Assembly (NCBI RefSeq): GCF_002899675.1
Contig: NZ_PKUU01000005.1
Location: 1 to 64,000 of the forward strand
Length of the DNA: 64,000 nucleotides
Direction: 5' to 3'
Origin: Clostridium sp. chh4-2
Lineage (GTDB): Bacteria; Bacillota; Clostridia; Lachnospirales; Lachnospiraceae
Below the pieces are notes generated by a model. The model had not been told where the DNA came from, ran no database searches, and was given only the letters and a program-made list of their open reading frames with translations. Positions 56,673 to 64,000 of this stretch are shown here, piece by piece; positions within the stretch are counted from its first letter, which is position 1; every line of letters starts with the position of its first letter. The position numbers and the translations under genes are program-made.

Positions 56673-57149
56673 CTATAATGTCCCGGGTTCCAAGTTCACC
56701 CGCAGTTTTTTCAGCGCCCGATACAGCCTGGACTTTACCGTGTTAATATTTTCTTCCATGACTTTGGCTATGTCTTCCAGTTTCATATCTTCAAAAAACC
56801 TTAATATGATGACGGTCCGGTCTTTTTCCTCCAATACCTTTAAAAGATCTGCCACTTCCAACTCCGAATCCGGAGGCACATATGCAGATTCTTCAATCTC
56901 ATCCACAAGATTTTCCCTTTTTTTCTTTCGTAATAAGTCAATGGAAACATTCATTACAATCCGGTAAATCCAGGTAGACAAATATTCCGGCTGGCGCATT
57001 TTTTTACAGTCTTTAATGGCGCGGTATGCGCTTTCCTGGACTGCATCCAAGGCATCGTTTTCATTTTTCAGATAGCTGTATGCCAGTCTGTAATACTTCT
57101 GGTAGTTTTCCAAAAGAATTTTTTCCACTTCCGACTCTATATTGTTCAA
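56673..57149 (-). CDS. sigV: ECF RNA polymerase sigma factor, SigV-like
   Basis: This 158-residue protein has sigma region 2 (AYSYLKNENDALDAVQESAYRAIKDCKKMRQPEYLSTWIYRI) and region 4 (IILRFFEDMKLEDIAKVMEENINTVKSRLYRALKKLR). The start is a TTG with AGGAG eight bases upstream; no ATG is available nearby. It pairs with the rsiV gene behind it and probably controls cell-wall defence genes such as deacetylases. Confidence 0.88.
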   Translation of the reverse strand: MNNIESEVEKILLENYQKYYRLAYSYLKNENDALDAVQESAYRAIKDCKKMRQPEYLSTWIYRIVMNVSIDLLRKKKRENLVDEIEESAYVPPDSELEVADLLKVLEEKDRTVIILRFFEDMKLEDIAKVMEENINTVKSRLYRALKKLRVNLEPGTL

Positions 57150-57183
57150 TCCGTTTTCTCCTTTCCTGCTGTTCTATCTGTTT

Positions 57184-57211
57184 GACGGTTCAGACGGATA
57201 AAAAAGTTTCA
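57184..57211 (-). promoter_or_regulatory. Candidate ECF-type autoregulatory promoter of sigV-rsiV
   Basis: Minus strand TGAAACTTTT followed 18 bp after TGAAAC by CGTC, resembling extracytoplasmic sigma promoters (AAC -35, CGTC -10). The spacing is one or two bases longer than usual. Confidence 0.45.
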
Positions 57212-57224
57212 GCATAAAAAAATT

Positions 57225-57512
57225 TTACTATTCACAGCCCAGGTGATCTCTGCTATCCGTTCCGGTTTTGGCAGTTTTGCAGGAACTTTCCAGTTCCGGT
57301 TTCGGGCATAAGCACTTCTAAACGTGCAGGATTTTTCTAAAAACCAAGGGAAATGTCCAAACTCGCTTGCGCTCAAACAGGTGGACATTTCCCTTGAACG
57401 AAAAATTCTGCACGTTAAGAATTGCTAATGCCCTGCAAAGTCACTGGAAAGTTCCTGCAAAACTGCCAAAACCGGAGCGGATAGCAGAGATCACCTGGGC
57501 CGTGAATAATAA
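57225..57512. repeat. Family-2 long palindrome, copy 3
   Basis: Ends TTACTATTCAC and GTGAATAATAA pair, then AGGTGATCTCTGCTATCCG with its complement. The core is nearly identical to the copy at 13791-14079 (TCGGGCATAAGCACTTCTAA, tip AACTCGCTTGCGCTCAAACA) while the outer arms are different. It lies upstream of the sigV promoter and behind the Fe-S gene. Confidence 0.9.
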
Positions 57513-57515
57513 CAA

Positions 57516-57556
57516 AAAATACCATATCTACAATCACTGTAAGATACGGTATTTTC
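57516..57556 (-). terminator. Terminator of the Fe-S protein gene
   Basis: AAAATACCGTATCT pairs with AGATATGGTATTTT on the minus strand, followed by TTG. Confidence 0.8.
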
Positions 57557-57568
57557 ATTTATCCTATA

Positions 57569-58183
57569 TTATGCCTTTTTTAATGATCCGTCAATCGTAA
57601 TGACAGAAACATTAAACGGCACATCTTTTCCACTTTTTTCTATAGCCTGTTTTACAGCCCATTCTATGCCTCCGCAGCAAGGCACTTCCATTCTGGCTAC
57701 GGTTATGCTTTTCAGGCGGTTATTTTTGATGAGTTCTGTAAGTTTTTCCGAATAATCTACCTGGTCAAGCTTGGGGCAGCCGATCACGGTCACGCGGTTC
57801 TTCATGAACCGGTGATGGAAATCGCCGAATGCATAGGCGGTGCAGTCCGCCGCAATCAAAAGATCGGCATCGTCTAAATAAGGCGCCTTCACCGGAAGCA
57901 GTTTGATCTGAACCGGCCAATGGTACAGCTGGGAAGTGCCGCTCTGCTTTTTGTGGTTTTCTTTCACGGCAGCCTCATCATAAGCTTCCGCTTCCCGTTC
58001 CACAAATGTAATCGCTCCGGTAGGGCAGGCCGGCAGGCAGTCTCCCAAACCGTCGCAGTAATCGTCTCTCATCAGCTGCGCCTTACCGTTCACCATGGCG
58101 ATGGCGCCTTCATGGCAGGCGGTTGCGCATGCGGTGCATCCATTACATTTTTTCTGATCTATTTGAATAATTTTACGTATCAT
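57569..58183 (-). CDS. Ferredoxin-type iron-sulfur protein with a Cys-rich second domain
   Basis: This 204-residue protein starts with a cluster motif CX2CX2CX3C (residues 14-24, CNGCTACATAC) and a second one, CDGLGDCLPACP, then a domain with ADCTAYAFGDFHH, VIGCPKLD and a late MEVPCCGG. It would be a soluble electron carrier or redox sensor; the partner enzyme is not visible. Similar short proteins occur widely in Clostridia. Monocistronic. Confidence 0.82.
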   Translation of the reverse strand: MIRKIIQIDQKKCNGCTACATACHEGAIAMVNGKAQLMRDDYCDGLGDCLPACPTGAITFVEREAEAYDEAAVKENHKKQSGTSQLYHWPVQIKLLPVKAPYLDDADLLIAADCTAYAFGDFHHRFMKNRVTVIGCPKLDQVDYSEKLTELIKNNRLKSITVARMEVPCCGGIEWAVKQAIEKSGKDVPFNVSVITIDGSLKKA

Positions 58184-58273
58184 GTTCCGTTCCTCCTAAT
58201 CCTTATTTACTGTCTAAACTGATTATAATAAGCAAGAGGATTTTTATCTGTTGTTTTTACAACAAAATGAAAT

Positions 58274-59008
58274 TTATTTTTTTCTGGCGGAGAGAATCAT
58301 CATCATCGGACGGCGGAGTTCATCTTTCATGCCCCGGACCGTATTTATCATCTCTTTTGTCGGCTGGGGTTCTTCAAATCCAACGATCTCAAATCCATTG
58401 GACAGAAGTCCGTTTAGATAAGTGGTCAGCGTTCTGTGGTATTTTATCACCGATTCTCCTAAAAAACAGGCATTTCTCTTTCCTTCATAAAAATAGCGGT
58501 CCACCGGGAAATGAAGAATCTCTCCATCCGGCCCATAGTACCAGTCCTGGGGCCCTTGGGAGGTGAACACCGGATGTTCTGCTGAAAATATAAATCTGCC
58601 TTCCGGCACTAATACCCTGTTTACCATTCCGGCAATCAGGTCAAAATCAGGAAGGTAATGAAATGCCAGCGAACTGAGCACAATGTCAAATGATCCCTCC
58701 TGGAATTCCAAGTCTTCAATGGCGCTGCAGATATACGTAACAGGAAGCCCTTCACTCTTCTCTTTTGCCACTTCCAGCATGCGCTCCGAGATATCGATTC
58801 CAACCACTTGAGCCGCTCCGTGCTCTGCCGCGTAAATACAATGCCATCCATATCCGCAGCCCAGGTCCAATACACGTTTTCCCTGAAAATCCGGCAGCAT
58901 CCGTTCTAAAGTGTTCCACTCTCCTGCTCCATCCAGTCCCTTTTTCGACCGGTCCATCTGGCTGTATTTTTCAAAAAATACTATGTCGTCATACTTGTTT
59001 TCTTTCAT
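58274..59008 (-). CDS. Class I SAM-dependent methyltransferase
   Basis: This 244-residue protein has SAM motif I VLDLGCGYGWHC (about 42-53), the acidic GIDISERML and motif IV SFDIVLSSLAFHYL. It belongs to the small-molecule/UbiE-like group (methyltransferase domain 11/25). Substrate unknown. GAGG precedes the ATG. Confidence 0.87.
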   Translation of the reverse strand: MKENKYDDIVFFEKYSQMDRSKKGLDGAGEWNTLERMLPDFQGKRVLDLGCGYGWHCIYAAEHGAAQVVGIDISERMLEVAKEKSEGLPVTYICSAIEDLEFQEGSFDIVLSSLAFHYLPDFDLIAGMVNRVLVPEGRFIFSAEHPVFTSQGPQDWYYGPDGEILHFPVDRYFYEGKRNACFLGESVIKYHRTLTTYLNGLLSNGFEIVGFEEPQPTKEMINTVRGMKDELRRPMMMILSARKK

Positions 59009-59064
59009 GTGGGTAAGTCCTCTCTCAAAGTAAATATTTTATAGCTTTTATTAAGACCAAAAGA

Positions 59065-59112
59065 TTCCGGTTCTGCAAATATGAATCTTTCAGGCAATCT
59101 GCAGAGCCGGAA
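59065..59112. terminator. Terminator behind the cytidylate kinase-like gene
   Basis: TTCCGGTTCTGCA pairs with TGCAGAGCCGGAA, T-run on the plus side and TCTTTT on the minus side. Confidence 0.75.
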
Positions 59113-59177
59113 TTTTTTAAGATCCTAAATTATGAACTGAATAAGATATAAGGCCATACTGCTGCCAAATTAATACC

Positions 59178-59762
59178 TTATTTAACATGGCTTAAATACG
59201 CCATCACAGCGTCCAGACATCCGTCCACTCCGGCTAAACCGCTGTTTAAGCACAGGTGATAATCCGTCATAACGCCCCACTCCTTGCTGGAGTAATACTG
59301 GTGATATGCTCTTCTCTTCTTATCAACGGCGCGGATATGAAGCATAGCGCTTTCCGGCGACAAATCCGGTTCCACTCCTCTGATCCGCTTTATGCGGCTT
59401 TCAATATCCGCATAAACAAAGATGTTCACGCTGTTCGATAAAATGGCATCCGCACACCGTCCAACAATCACACACGGCTCCTTGTCGGCCAGAGACTGAA
59501 TCACATCACATTGAACCTTATAGATATGCTCCGTCATCGCAATCTGATAATAGGGCTGAATTTCACGCATGGAGTAATTATCCAGATCGGGCACCACCTC
59601 GTCATTGGCCCTCAATATGGATTCTTCAATATTTCCCTCCTTAGATATCATACCGATCAATTCTTTATCATAGAAGGGAATCCCAAGTTTATCGGCCAGC
59701 TTTACCCCAAGCTCATGGCCGCCGCTGCCATATTCACGGCTGATCGTTATCACTCTCTCCAT
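59178..59762 (-). CDS. Cytidylate kinase-like family protein
   Basis: This 194-residue P-loop protein opens ITISREYGSGGHELGVKLADKLGIPFYDKELI, with the GSGGHE variant typical of the cytidylate kinase-like family (AAA_33/PF13189) rather than true Cmk. It probably phosphorylates a nucleotide or related molecule. GGAGG lies seven bases before the chosen ATG. Monocistronic. Confidence 0.87.
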   Translation of the reverse strand: MERVITISREYGSGGHELGVKLADKLGIPFYDKELIGMISKEGNIEESILRANDEVVPDLDNYSMREIQPYYQIAMTEHIYKVQCDVIQSLADKEPCVIVGRCADAILSNSVNIFVYADIESRIKRIRGVEPDLSPESAMLHIRAVDKKRRAYHQYYSSKEWGVMTDYHLCLNSGLAGVDGCLDAVMAYLSHVK

Positions 59763-59983
59763 AACCGTACCTCCTTCTCTCGCTGCTTTGAGTACCATTT
59801 AGATAACTTCATTATATCATTTTAAACAGTATTTTCCTAGAGCGCGTTTAAAAAATAACGGATGACGGATGTTCGTTCCGTGTTCTGCTTTTGCAGTAAC
59901 TCTGATCTTCCTTAAAATAGGCAGTATATGTCTTTCTGCAAAAAAAATATTGAAAACCCCTCTCATTTCCAGCAGTATTCTCC

Positions 59984-60012
59984 TTTACGTATTCTCTTTT
60001 TTCCTGTATAGT
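59984..60012 (+). promoter_or_regulatory. Probable promoter of the first deacetylase gene
   Basis: TTTACG, 17-bp spacer, TATAGT, about 35 bp before the start. Confidence 0.5.
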
Positions 60013-60047
60013 CTATATAGGTATGTTTAAGATAAAGGAGAATTTTC

Positions 60048-60998
60048 ATGTCAGGCAGTTACAAACGCAGAAGGCCCAGCAGAATGAACCGGGCAAAGGC
60101 ACGCGCAGAGCGTTTACGCAAAATTTTTAAAATTTCCATTACGGTTATCACATTTTTCGTTGTACTGTTTTGTATCGTACAATTTTTTAAATATGAGAAA
60201 GATAATATTTCCAAATTGTTCACCAGAAGGGCTTCTGCACAGACAGACGTAATGCCGGATCAAAAGTTGCCGGAAGATGAGAATGTTTCTACGGATTCCG
60301 AGGCTTCGGAATCGGAAACTTCGGAGCCGGAAACCACTGAGCCGGTGACGGAAGCCACTCCTTCAGAAGCGGAGGTTCCGGTTTATCCGGACCCGGATAA
60401 GCCTATGATCGCATTTACGTTTGACGACGGCCCCTATGCAAAGGTGGATAACAGGCTTTTAGACGCTTTGGAACCATATGGCGGCCACGTCACATTTTTC
60501 ATCGTTGGAAGCAGAATCGCCGATTATCCTACCACATTAAAACGGATTTACGAATCGGGAAGTGAAATTGCCAACCATACATATGAGCATAAAAACCTGG
60601 AAAAGCTCACTCCGGAAGAGATATTTATGCAGGTGGAACTGACCAATGAGTATCTGGATCAAGCTATCGGCGCCAGAACCAAACTTGTCCGCGTACCTTA
60701 TGGTGCTTACGGCGGAGAGGTCTGTCAGCGGGTTGCTTATCCTGTGATTCAGTGGAATGTGGACACCGAAGACTGGAAATCCAGGGATAAGAATGCAATC
60801 GTAGAAGCCGTGATGGCCCACGCCAAGGACGGCAATATCATCCTGATGCACGACCTCTATGAAAGTACGGCAGAGGCATTTGAAGAAGTCATTCCCAAGC
60901 TGGCGGAACAGGGATTCCAGTTTGTTACAGTCAGCGAACTTTATGAGGCCAAGGGCATCCCTATGGAACCGGGCCAGGTCTATTTCAGCACTCATTAG
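60048..60998 (+). CDS. Polysaccharide deacetylase (NodB domain), membrane-anchored
   Basis: This 316-residue protein has a basic start, one membrane helix (about 29-47), a Ser/Glu/Thr-rich linker (75-115) and a NodB domain with TFDDGPY (Asp pair), the metal motif SEIANHTYEH (H-x3-H) and WNVDTEDWKSRD. It removes acetyl groups from cell-wall glycan outside the membrane, which can give lysozyme resistance. The nearby sigV-rsiV pair suggests a regulatory link, which is inference. Confidence 0.9.
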   Translation: MSGSYKRRRPSRMNRAKARAERLRKIFKISITVITFFVVLFCIVQFFKYEKDNISKLFTRRASAQTDVMPDQKLPEDENVSTDSEASESETSEPETTEPVTEATPSEAEVPVYPDPDKPMIAFTFDDGPYAKVDNRLLDALEPYGGHVTFFIVGSRIADYPTTLKRIYESGSEIANHTYEHKNLEKLTPEEIFMQVELTNEYLDQAIGARTKLVRVPYGAYGGEVCQRVAYPVIQWNVDTEDWKSRDKNAIVEAVMAHAKDGNIILMHDLYESTAEAFEEVIPKLAEQGFQFVTVSELYEAKGIPMEPGQVYFSTH

Positions 60999-61012
60999 AA
61001 TTCATGCATGAA

Positions 61013-61055
61013 TCACCGCAATCTCCAATATATTGAATTAAATAGATTGCGGTGA
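61013..61055 (+). promoter_or_regulatory. 12-bp stem-loop covering the pdaA ribosome-binding site
   Basis: TCACCGCAATCT pairs with AGATTGCGGTGA. The 3' arm contains GGTGA, the only Shine-Dalgarno-like sequence before the pdaA ATG. It could also act as a weak terminator of the gene upstream. Confidence 0.5.
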
Positions 61056-61061
61056 AAAATC

Positions 61062-61874
61062 ATGAAATATTTAAAATGCAAAAAAATCATTCAAGTCTTT
61101 TTCTTATTCGTCGTCTTCTTTCTGGCCGGATATAAGCTGGCGGAAATCACAGACACCTCCCAAACAAAAGCGATCCAGACTTCGGCAGAGGGAAACTGGG
61201 GGCTCAGCTTCCAACAGGAAGGCCAGCCGCCGGTTGCCAACGCTACCGCTGATTATCTGAAAAATTTCGACGCCTATTACGCGGAAAATACCCAGGAAAA
61301 GGTTCTCTATCTCACTTTTGACGCAGGATATGAGAACGGGAATACGGAAGCGATTCTGGACGCCTTAAAAAAGCACAACGCCCCGGCCACATTTTTCGTA
61401 GTTGGAAATTACATAGAAACCAGTCCTGATCTTGTAAAACGGATGCTGGCGGAGGGACATATCGTAGGAAACCACACCTACCACCACCCCGATATGTCGA
61501 AAATCTCCACCAAAGAGGCATTTGCCAAAGAGCTGGGAGACTTGGAAGCGCTTTACCAGCAGACCACCGGCCAGCCCATGAAAAAATACTACCGGCCTCC
61601 CCAGGGCAAGTACAGCGAAAGCAATCTGCAGATGGCAAAAGACCTGGGATACAAAACATTTTTCTGGAGTCTGGCCTATGTGGACTGGTATGCGGATAAG
61701 CAGCCCACCAAGGAGGAAGCATTTAAAAAGCTCCTGGGCAGAATCCACCCGGGAGCGATTGTTCTTCTTCACAGCACATCCAAAACCAATGGTCAGATTC
61801 TGGATGAACTGCTGACAAAATGGGAAGAGATGGGCTATACCTTCAAGTCCTTAGACCAGCTTGCAGGCGCTTAA
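61062..61874 (+). CDS. pdaA: PdaA-type peptidoglycan (muramic) N-deacetylase
   Basis: This 270-residue NodB protein has an N-terminal membrane anchor (about 9-28), GNWGLSF (compare the Bacillus PdaA start of the domain), LTFDAGYENGNT, HIVGNHTYHHPDMS and RPPQGKY. PdaA makes the muramic-delta-lactam of spore cortex. The DAG in place of DNG/DDG next to the metal Asp is normal for this branch. It follows another deacetylase by 63 bp. Confidence 0.88.
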   Translation: MKYLKCKKIIQVFFLFVVFFLAGYKLAEITDTSQTKAIQTSAEGNWGLSFQQEGQPPVANATADYLKNFDAYYAENTQEKVLYLTFDAGYENGNTEAILDALKKHNAPATFFVVGNYIETSPDLVKRMLAEGHIVGNHTYHHPDMSKISTKEAFAKELGDLEALYQQTTGQPMKKYYRPPQGKYSESNLQMAKDLGYKTFFWSLAYVDWYADKQPTKEEAFKKLLGRIHPGAIVLLHSTSKTNGQILDELLTKWEEMGYTFKSLDQLAGA

Positions 61875-61876
61875 CC

Positions 61877-63244
61877 TTAATTCCACTGCCCTTGTGCTGC
61901 GCCTGCCCCCTTTTGTTCTTTCCGCAGTCCGGACAGAACATAGATAAGGGTATAAACTGCCATAAAACCGGAAACAACGGGAGCAATGGAGCCGATCATT
62001 CTTAAATTGTCCGGCCAATAAGTATAAACAAGGCTGATCAGCGGCATGCGCAGAGCCAGCGCGCCGAAACAGCAGCTGATCATTGTAAAGATGGTTTTGG
62101 ACCGCCCGTTTAAATAACCGTTGAGACAGAATACAAAGCTGACAGCCAGATAATCATAACTGCAGGATTTAAAGAACGGAATACCGGCCGCAATTATGGC
62201 CGGGTCCTTTGCAAAGATTCCGATCATCGTCTGGGGCGATACCTGCGCCCACAGCCAGAACACAGCCGAAGCCGCCACCGCAAATCCCAGACCGGCAAAC
62301 AGGGAGGACCTGGCCCGCTCCGGCTTTCCTGCGCCATAATTCTGAGCGGTAATGGCCGCCAAGGCATTGGCAATGGACGTGGCGGGAAGCATGGCGAACA
62401 CATCGTATTTACTGGCGATTCCAACCGCCGCGGCCGCATAGATGCCCAGGCGGTTGGTCACGCTTGTCAGATATAAAAAGGACAGTCTCACCATGCACTC
62501 CTGAAGTGAGATGGGAATCCCCACCTGAGCCAGCTCTTTCATCTTATCCCGGTCAATCCTGAAATTTTCCAGAGAAAATGTGAAGATAAAACGCTTTTTA
62601 TTCAGATAACAGACTGCGCATATCATGCTGATCCCCTGAGCTCCGATGGTCGCTAAAGCCACCCCAGCCACTCCAAGGCCTGCAAATCTCACAAATACCA
62701 CATCTCCAATAATATTCAAAACGCAGGATAAGGCAACGAACATCATGGGGCGCTTCGAATCCCCGTATCCCCTCAAAATAGCGCTGATAGCATTGTAGCC
62801 GCAGATAAAGAGAATTCCGCTGCTGCATATCATAACATAACACCGGGCCAATTCAAATGACTCCGCCGGAGTTTTCAGCAAACTGAGAATCGGGCTGGCA
62901 AGCATCATCATCAATACGGTTAAAACGGCTGCGATGATGAAAAAAACAGTCAATGTGGTTCCAATGGTTTTTCTCACTTCTTCTTTGTCATTCATACCCG
63001 TATATTTTCCAACCAGAATTGTTCCGCCCAGCGTCAGCCCTGTGATCATGCTGGTGATAATCTGCGTCACCTGGGTTCCTGTGGATACCGCCGCCACGCT
63101 TTCCGGCGAACAATAACGGCCGATCACCAGCAGATCCACGGCTCCGTAAAGGGCCTGGATAATATTTGCAATCACAAATGGAATGGAAAATGTGAGCAAT
63201 ACACGAAACACATTTCCCTCCGTCAGATTATGTTCTTCTTTCAT
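61877..63244 (-). CDS. MATE-family efflux transporter
   Basis: This 455-residue membrane protein has 12 hydrophobic segments in two homologous halves and the MATE motifs GAVDLLVIGRY (helix 2) and AITAQNYGAGKPERARSSL. It exports cationic drugs or metabolites in exchange for Na+ or H+. GGAGG precedes the ATG. It lies 60 bp behind a MerR-type regulator on the same strand. Confidence 0.93.
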   Translation of the reverse strand: MKEEHNLTEGNVFRVLLTFSIPFVIANIIQALYGAVDLLVIGRYCSPESVAAVSTGTQVTQIITSMITGLTLGGTILVGKYTGMNDKEEVRKTIGTTLTVFFIIAAVLTVLMMMLASPILSLLKTPAESFELARCYVMICSSGILFICGYNAISAILRGYGDSKRPMMFVALSCVLNIIGDVVFVRFAGLGVAGVALATIGAQGISMICAVCYLNKKRFIFTFSLENFRIDRDKMKELAQVGIPISLQECMVRLSFLYLTSVTNRLGIYAAAAVGIASKYDVFAMLPATSIANALAAITAQNYGAGKPERARSSLFAGLGFAVAASAVFWLWAQVSPQTMIGIFAKDPAIIAAGIPFFKSCSYDYLAVSFVFCLNGYLNGRSKTIFTMISCCFGALALRMPLISLVYTYWPDNLRMIGSIAPVVSGFMAVYTLIYVLSGLRKEQKGAGAAQGQWN

Positions 63245-63304
63245 ACTGTCCTCCTTAAACTAACATCTATAGAGGAAACAATAAACCCTCTAGTTACTGG
63301 AGAG

Positions 63305-64000
63305 TCAAGTTTTTTGAACAGGAATCTGAAGTTCTGTTACATATTGGGAGATATCGTTGGTGAAACCGGAATCGATCCAGGTGATCTCCACGGAGTCCCC
63401 CAGGAGGCGGTACCCATGTTCTTTCATATATTCAAACAGACAGTTGTAATAATCCGCCGAATCCTGGTGAGTGCCGGAATACAGGACTGAGAGATAATCT
63501 CCGCCCGGCAAAGACCGGTGTTCCCCCTGGTAATTATCTTCTTGTTCCAAAAACACGAAGATTCCCGAAAAGCGGCCGTATTCATTGGACATCAGGTCTT
63601 CCATACCTATGGAAACCCCCACCTTTCCCAAAAACATCACCGGCTGAAGGTGGTTCATCCGCTCCAATTCCCGGATGGGATATTCTAAATCCTCTCCCTG
63701 GCGTATGGTTTTTCTTAAAAATGCAACGGGGCGCTCTGCCAGCGTTATCTTACGGATCTGCCCCAAAGGTGCATTCAGCGCCTGATTCAGCTGGCTTAAA
63801 CGGATGTTCAGCTTTCGTTCCATATTCTGCAGATTTTGAAGCTGCTGCCTCGTCTTCTCCAGCTGCTCTTCTAAAATCTGCTTCATCATCCTGGCATCCT
63901 TCTTTTCAAAAAACTGTTTAATCTTTTCCAACGGCATATCAAGAGTCCTGAGGTATTTGATGGCGTTCAGGCGTTCAAACTGTTTTGTGGAATAATAACG
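63305..64000 (-). CDS. MerR-family regulator with GyrI-like effector domain, N-terminus outside the window
   Basis: The frame is open to the window edge. The visible part begins RYYSTKQFERLNAIKYLRTL, the second half of a MerR winged helix, then the dimer coiled coil (KDARMMKQILEEQLEKTRQQLQNLQ) and a GyrI/BmrR-like ligand domain. It resembles BmrR, a drug-sensing activator, and the MATE gene next to it is the obvious target. The first wing-helix and start codon are not in the window. Confidence 0.87.
   Translation of the reverse strand, partial: RYYSTKQFERLNAIKYLRTLDMPLEKIKQFFEKKDARMMKQILEEQLEKTRQQLQNLQNMERKLNIRLSQLNQALNAPLGQIRKITLAERPVAFLRKTIRQGEDLEYPIRELERMNHLQPVMFLGKVGVSIGMEDLMSNEYGRFSGIFVFLEQEDNYQGEHRSLPGGDYLSVLYSGTHQDSADYYNCLFEYMKEHGYRLLGDSVEITWIDSGFTNDISQYVTELQIPVQKT

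Overview
The window looks like the chromosome of an anaerobic, spore-forming Firmicute of the Lachnospiraceae type (Clostridium cluster XIVa). This is inferred from gene content (spoVAF-type germination gene, pdaA-type deacetylase, GlnRS, DUF3842, sigV/rsiV, groESL under CIRCE), purine-rich Shine-Dalgarno sites, sigma-A promoters with 17-bp spacers and moderate GC. No rRNA, plasmid or intact phage is present. There are three tRNA genes: Thr-GGT, Val-TAC and Met-CAT.

Layout. 1-19.7 kb: mostly housekeeping genes (YitT, dcd, NUDIX, spoVAF, fumC, guaB, an aminotransferase, groEL/groES, a MocR regulator, glnS, ldh). 19.7-21.8 kb: an AT-rich patch with a decayed acetyltransferase, one unrecognised membrane-anchored protein, and tRNA-Thr. 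21.9-28.4 kb: a repeat-rich DUF4397 protein and a tight operon for a type IV pilus-like machine (GspF/PilC-like, four small anchored proteins, PilT) that runs into a solute-binding lipoprotein. 29.4-35 kb: transglutaminase-like lipoprotein, ispF-cysS-mrnC-rlmB, a lipid kinase and two tRNAs. 35.2-42.5 kb: a catabolic module (tctC-tctB-tctA-MBL hydrolase, two tandem LysR genes, an alpha/beta hydrolase) tied together by a shared promoter/operator. 43.1-51.5 kb: an RND pump with adaptor and two TolC-like proteins, divergent from a two-component system. 51.7-64 kb: PAP2 phosphatase, glycosyltransferase, carbamate kinase, sigV-rsiV, an Fe-S protein, a methyltransferase, a cytidylate kinase-like protein, two polysaccharide deacetylases, MATE and a MerR regulator cut by the window end.

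The most unusual content is not protein coding. Intergenic regions hold at least three families of very long palindromes (about 210-400 bp). Family 1 has types A and B. They are joined by a linker of 43-bp tandem hairpin repeats into a roughly 930-bp composite, seen at 28.5-29.4 kb, 42.6-43.1 kb (half deleted) and 54.9-55.8 kb, with further remnants. Arm sequences differ between copies but stay paired, while short internal-loop motifs and a three-way-junction tip are conserved. The core can be inverted relative to the ends. Family 2 (2.2, 13.8 and 57.2 kb) has a different core with a conserved tip. Family 3 (52.4 kb) sits inside the loop of an ordinary terminator and is flanked by a 9-bp direct repeat, which is direct evidence of insertion. 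Most copies abut gene 3' ends. I do not recognise them as a named family. They are my main candidate for an undescribed system, either non-autonomous mobile palindromes or structured RNAs.
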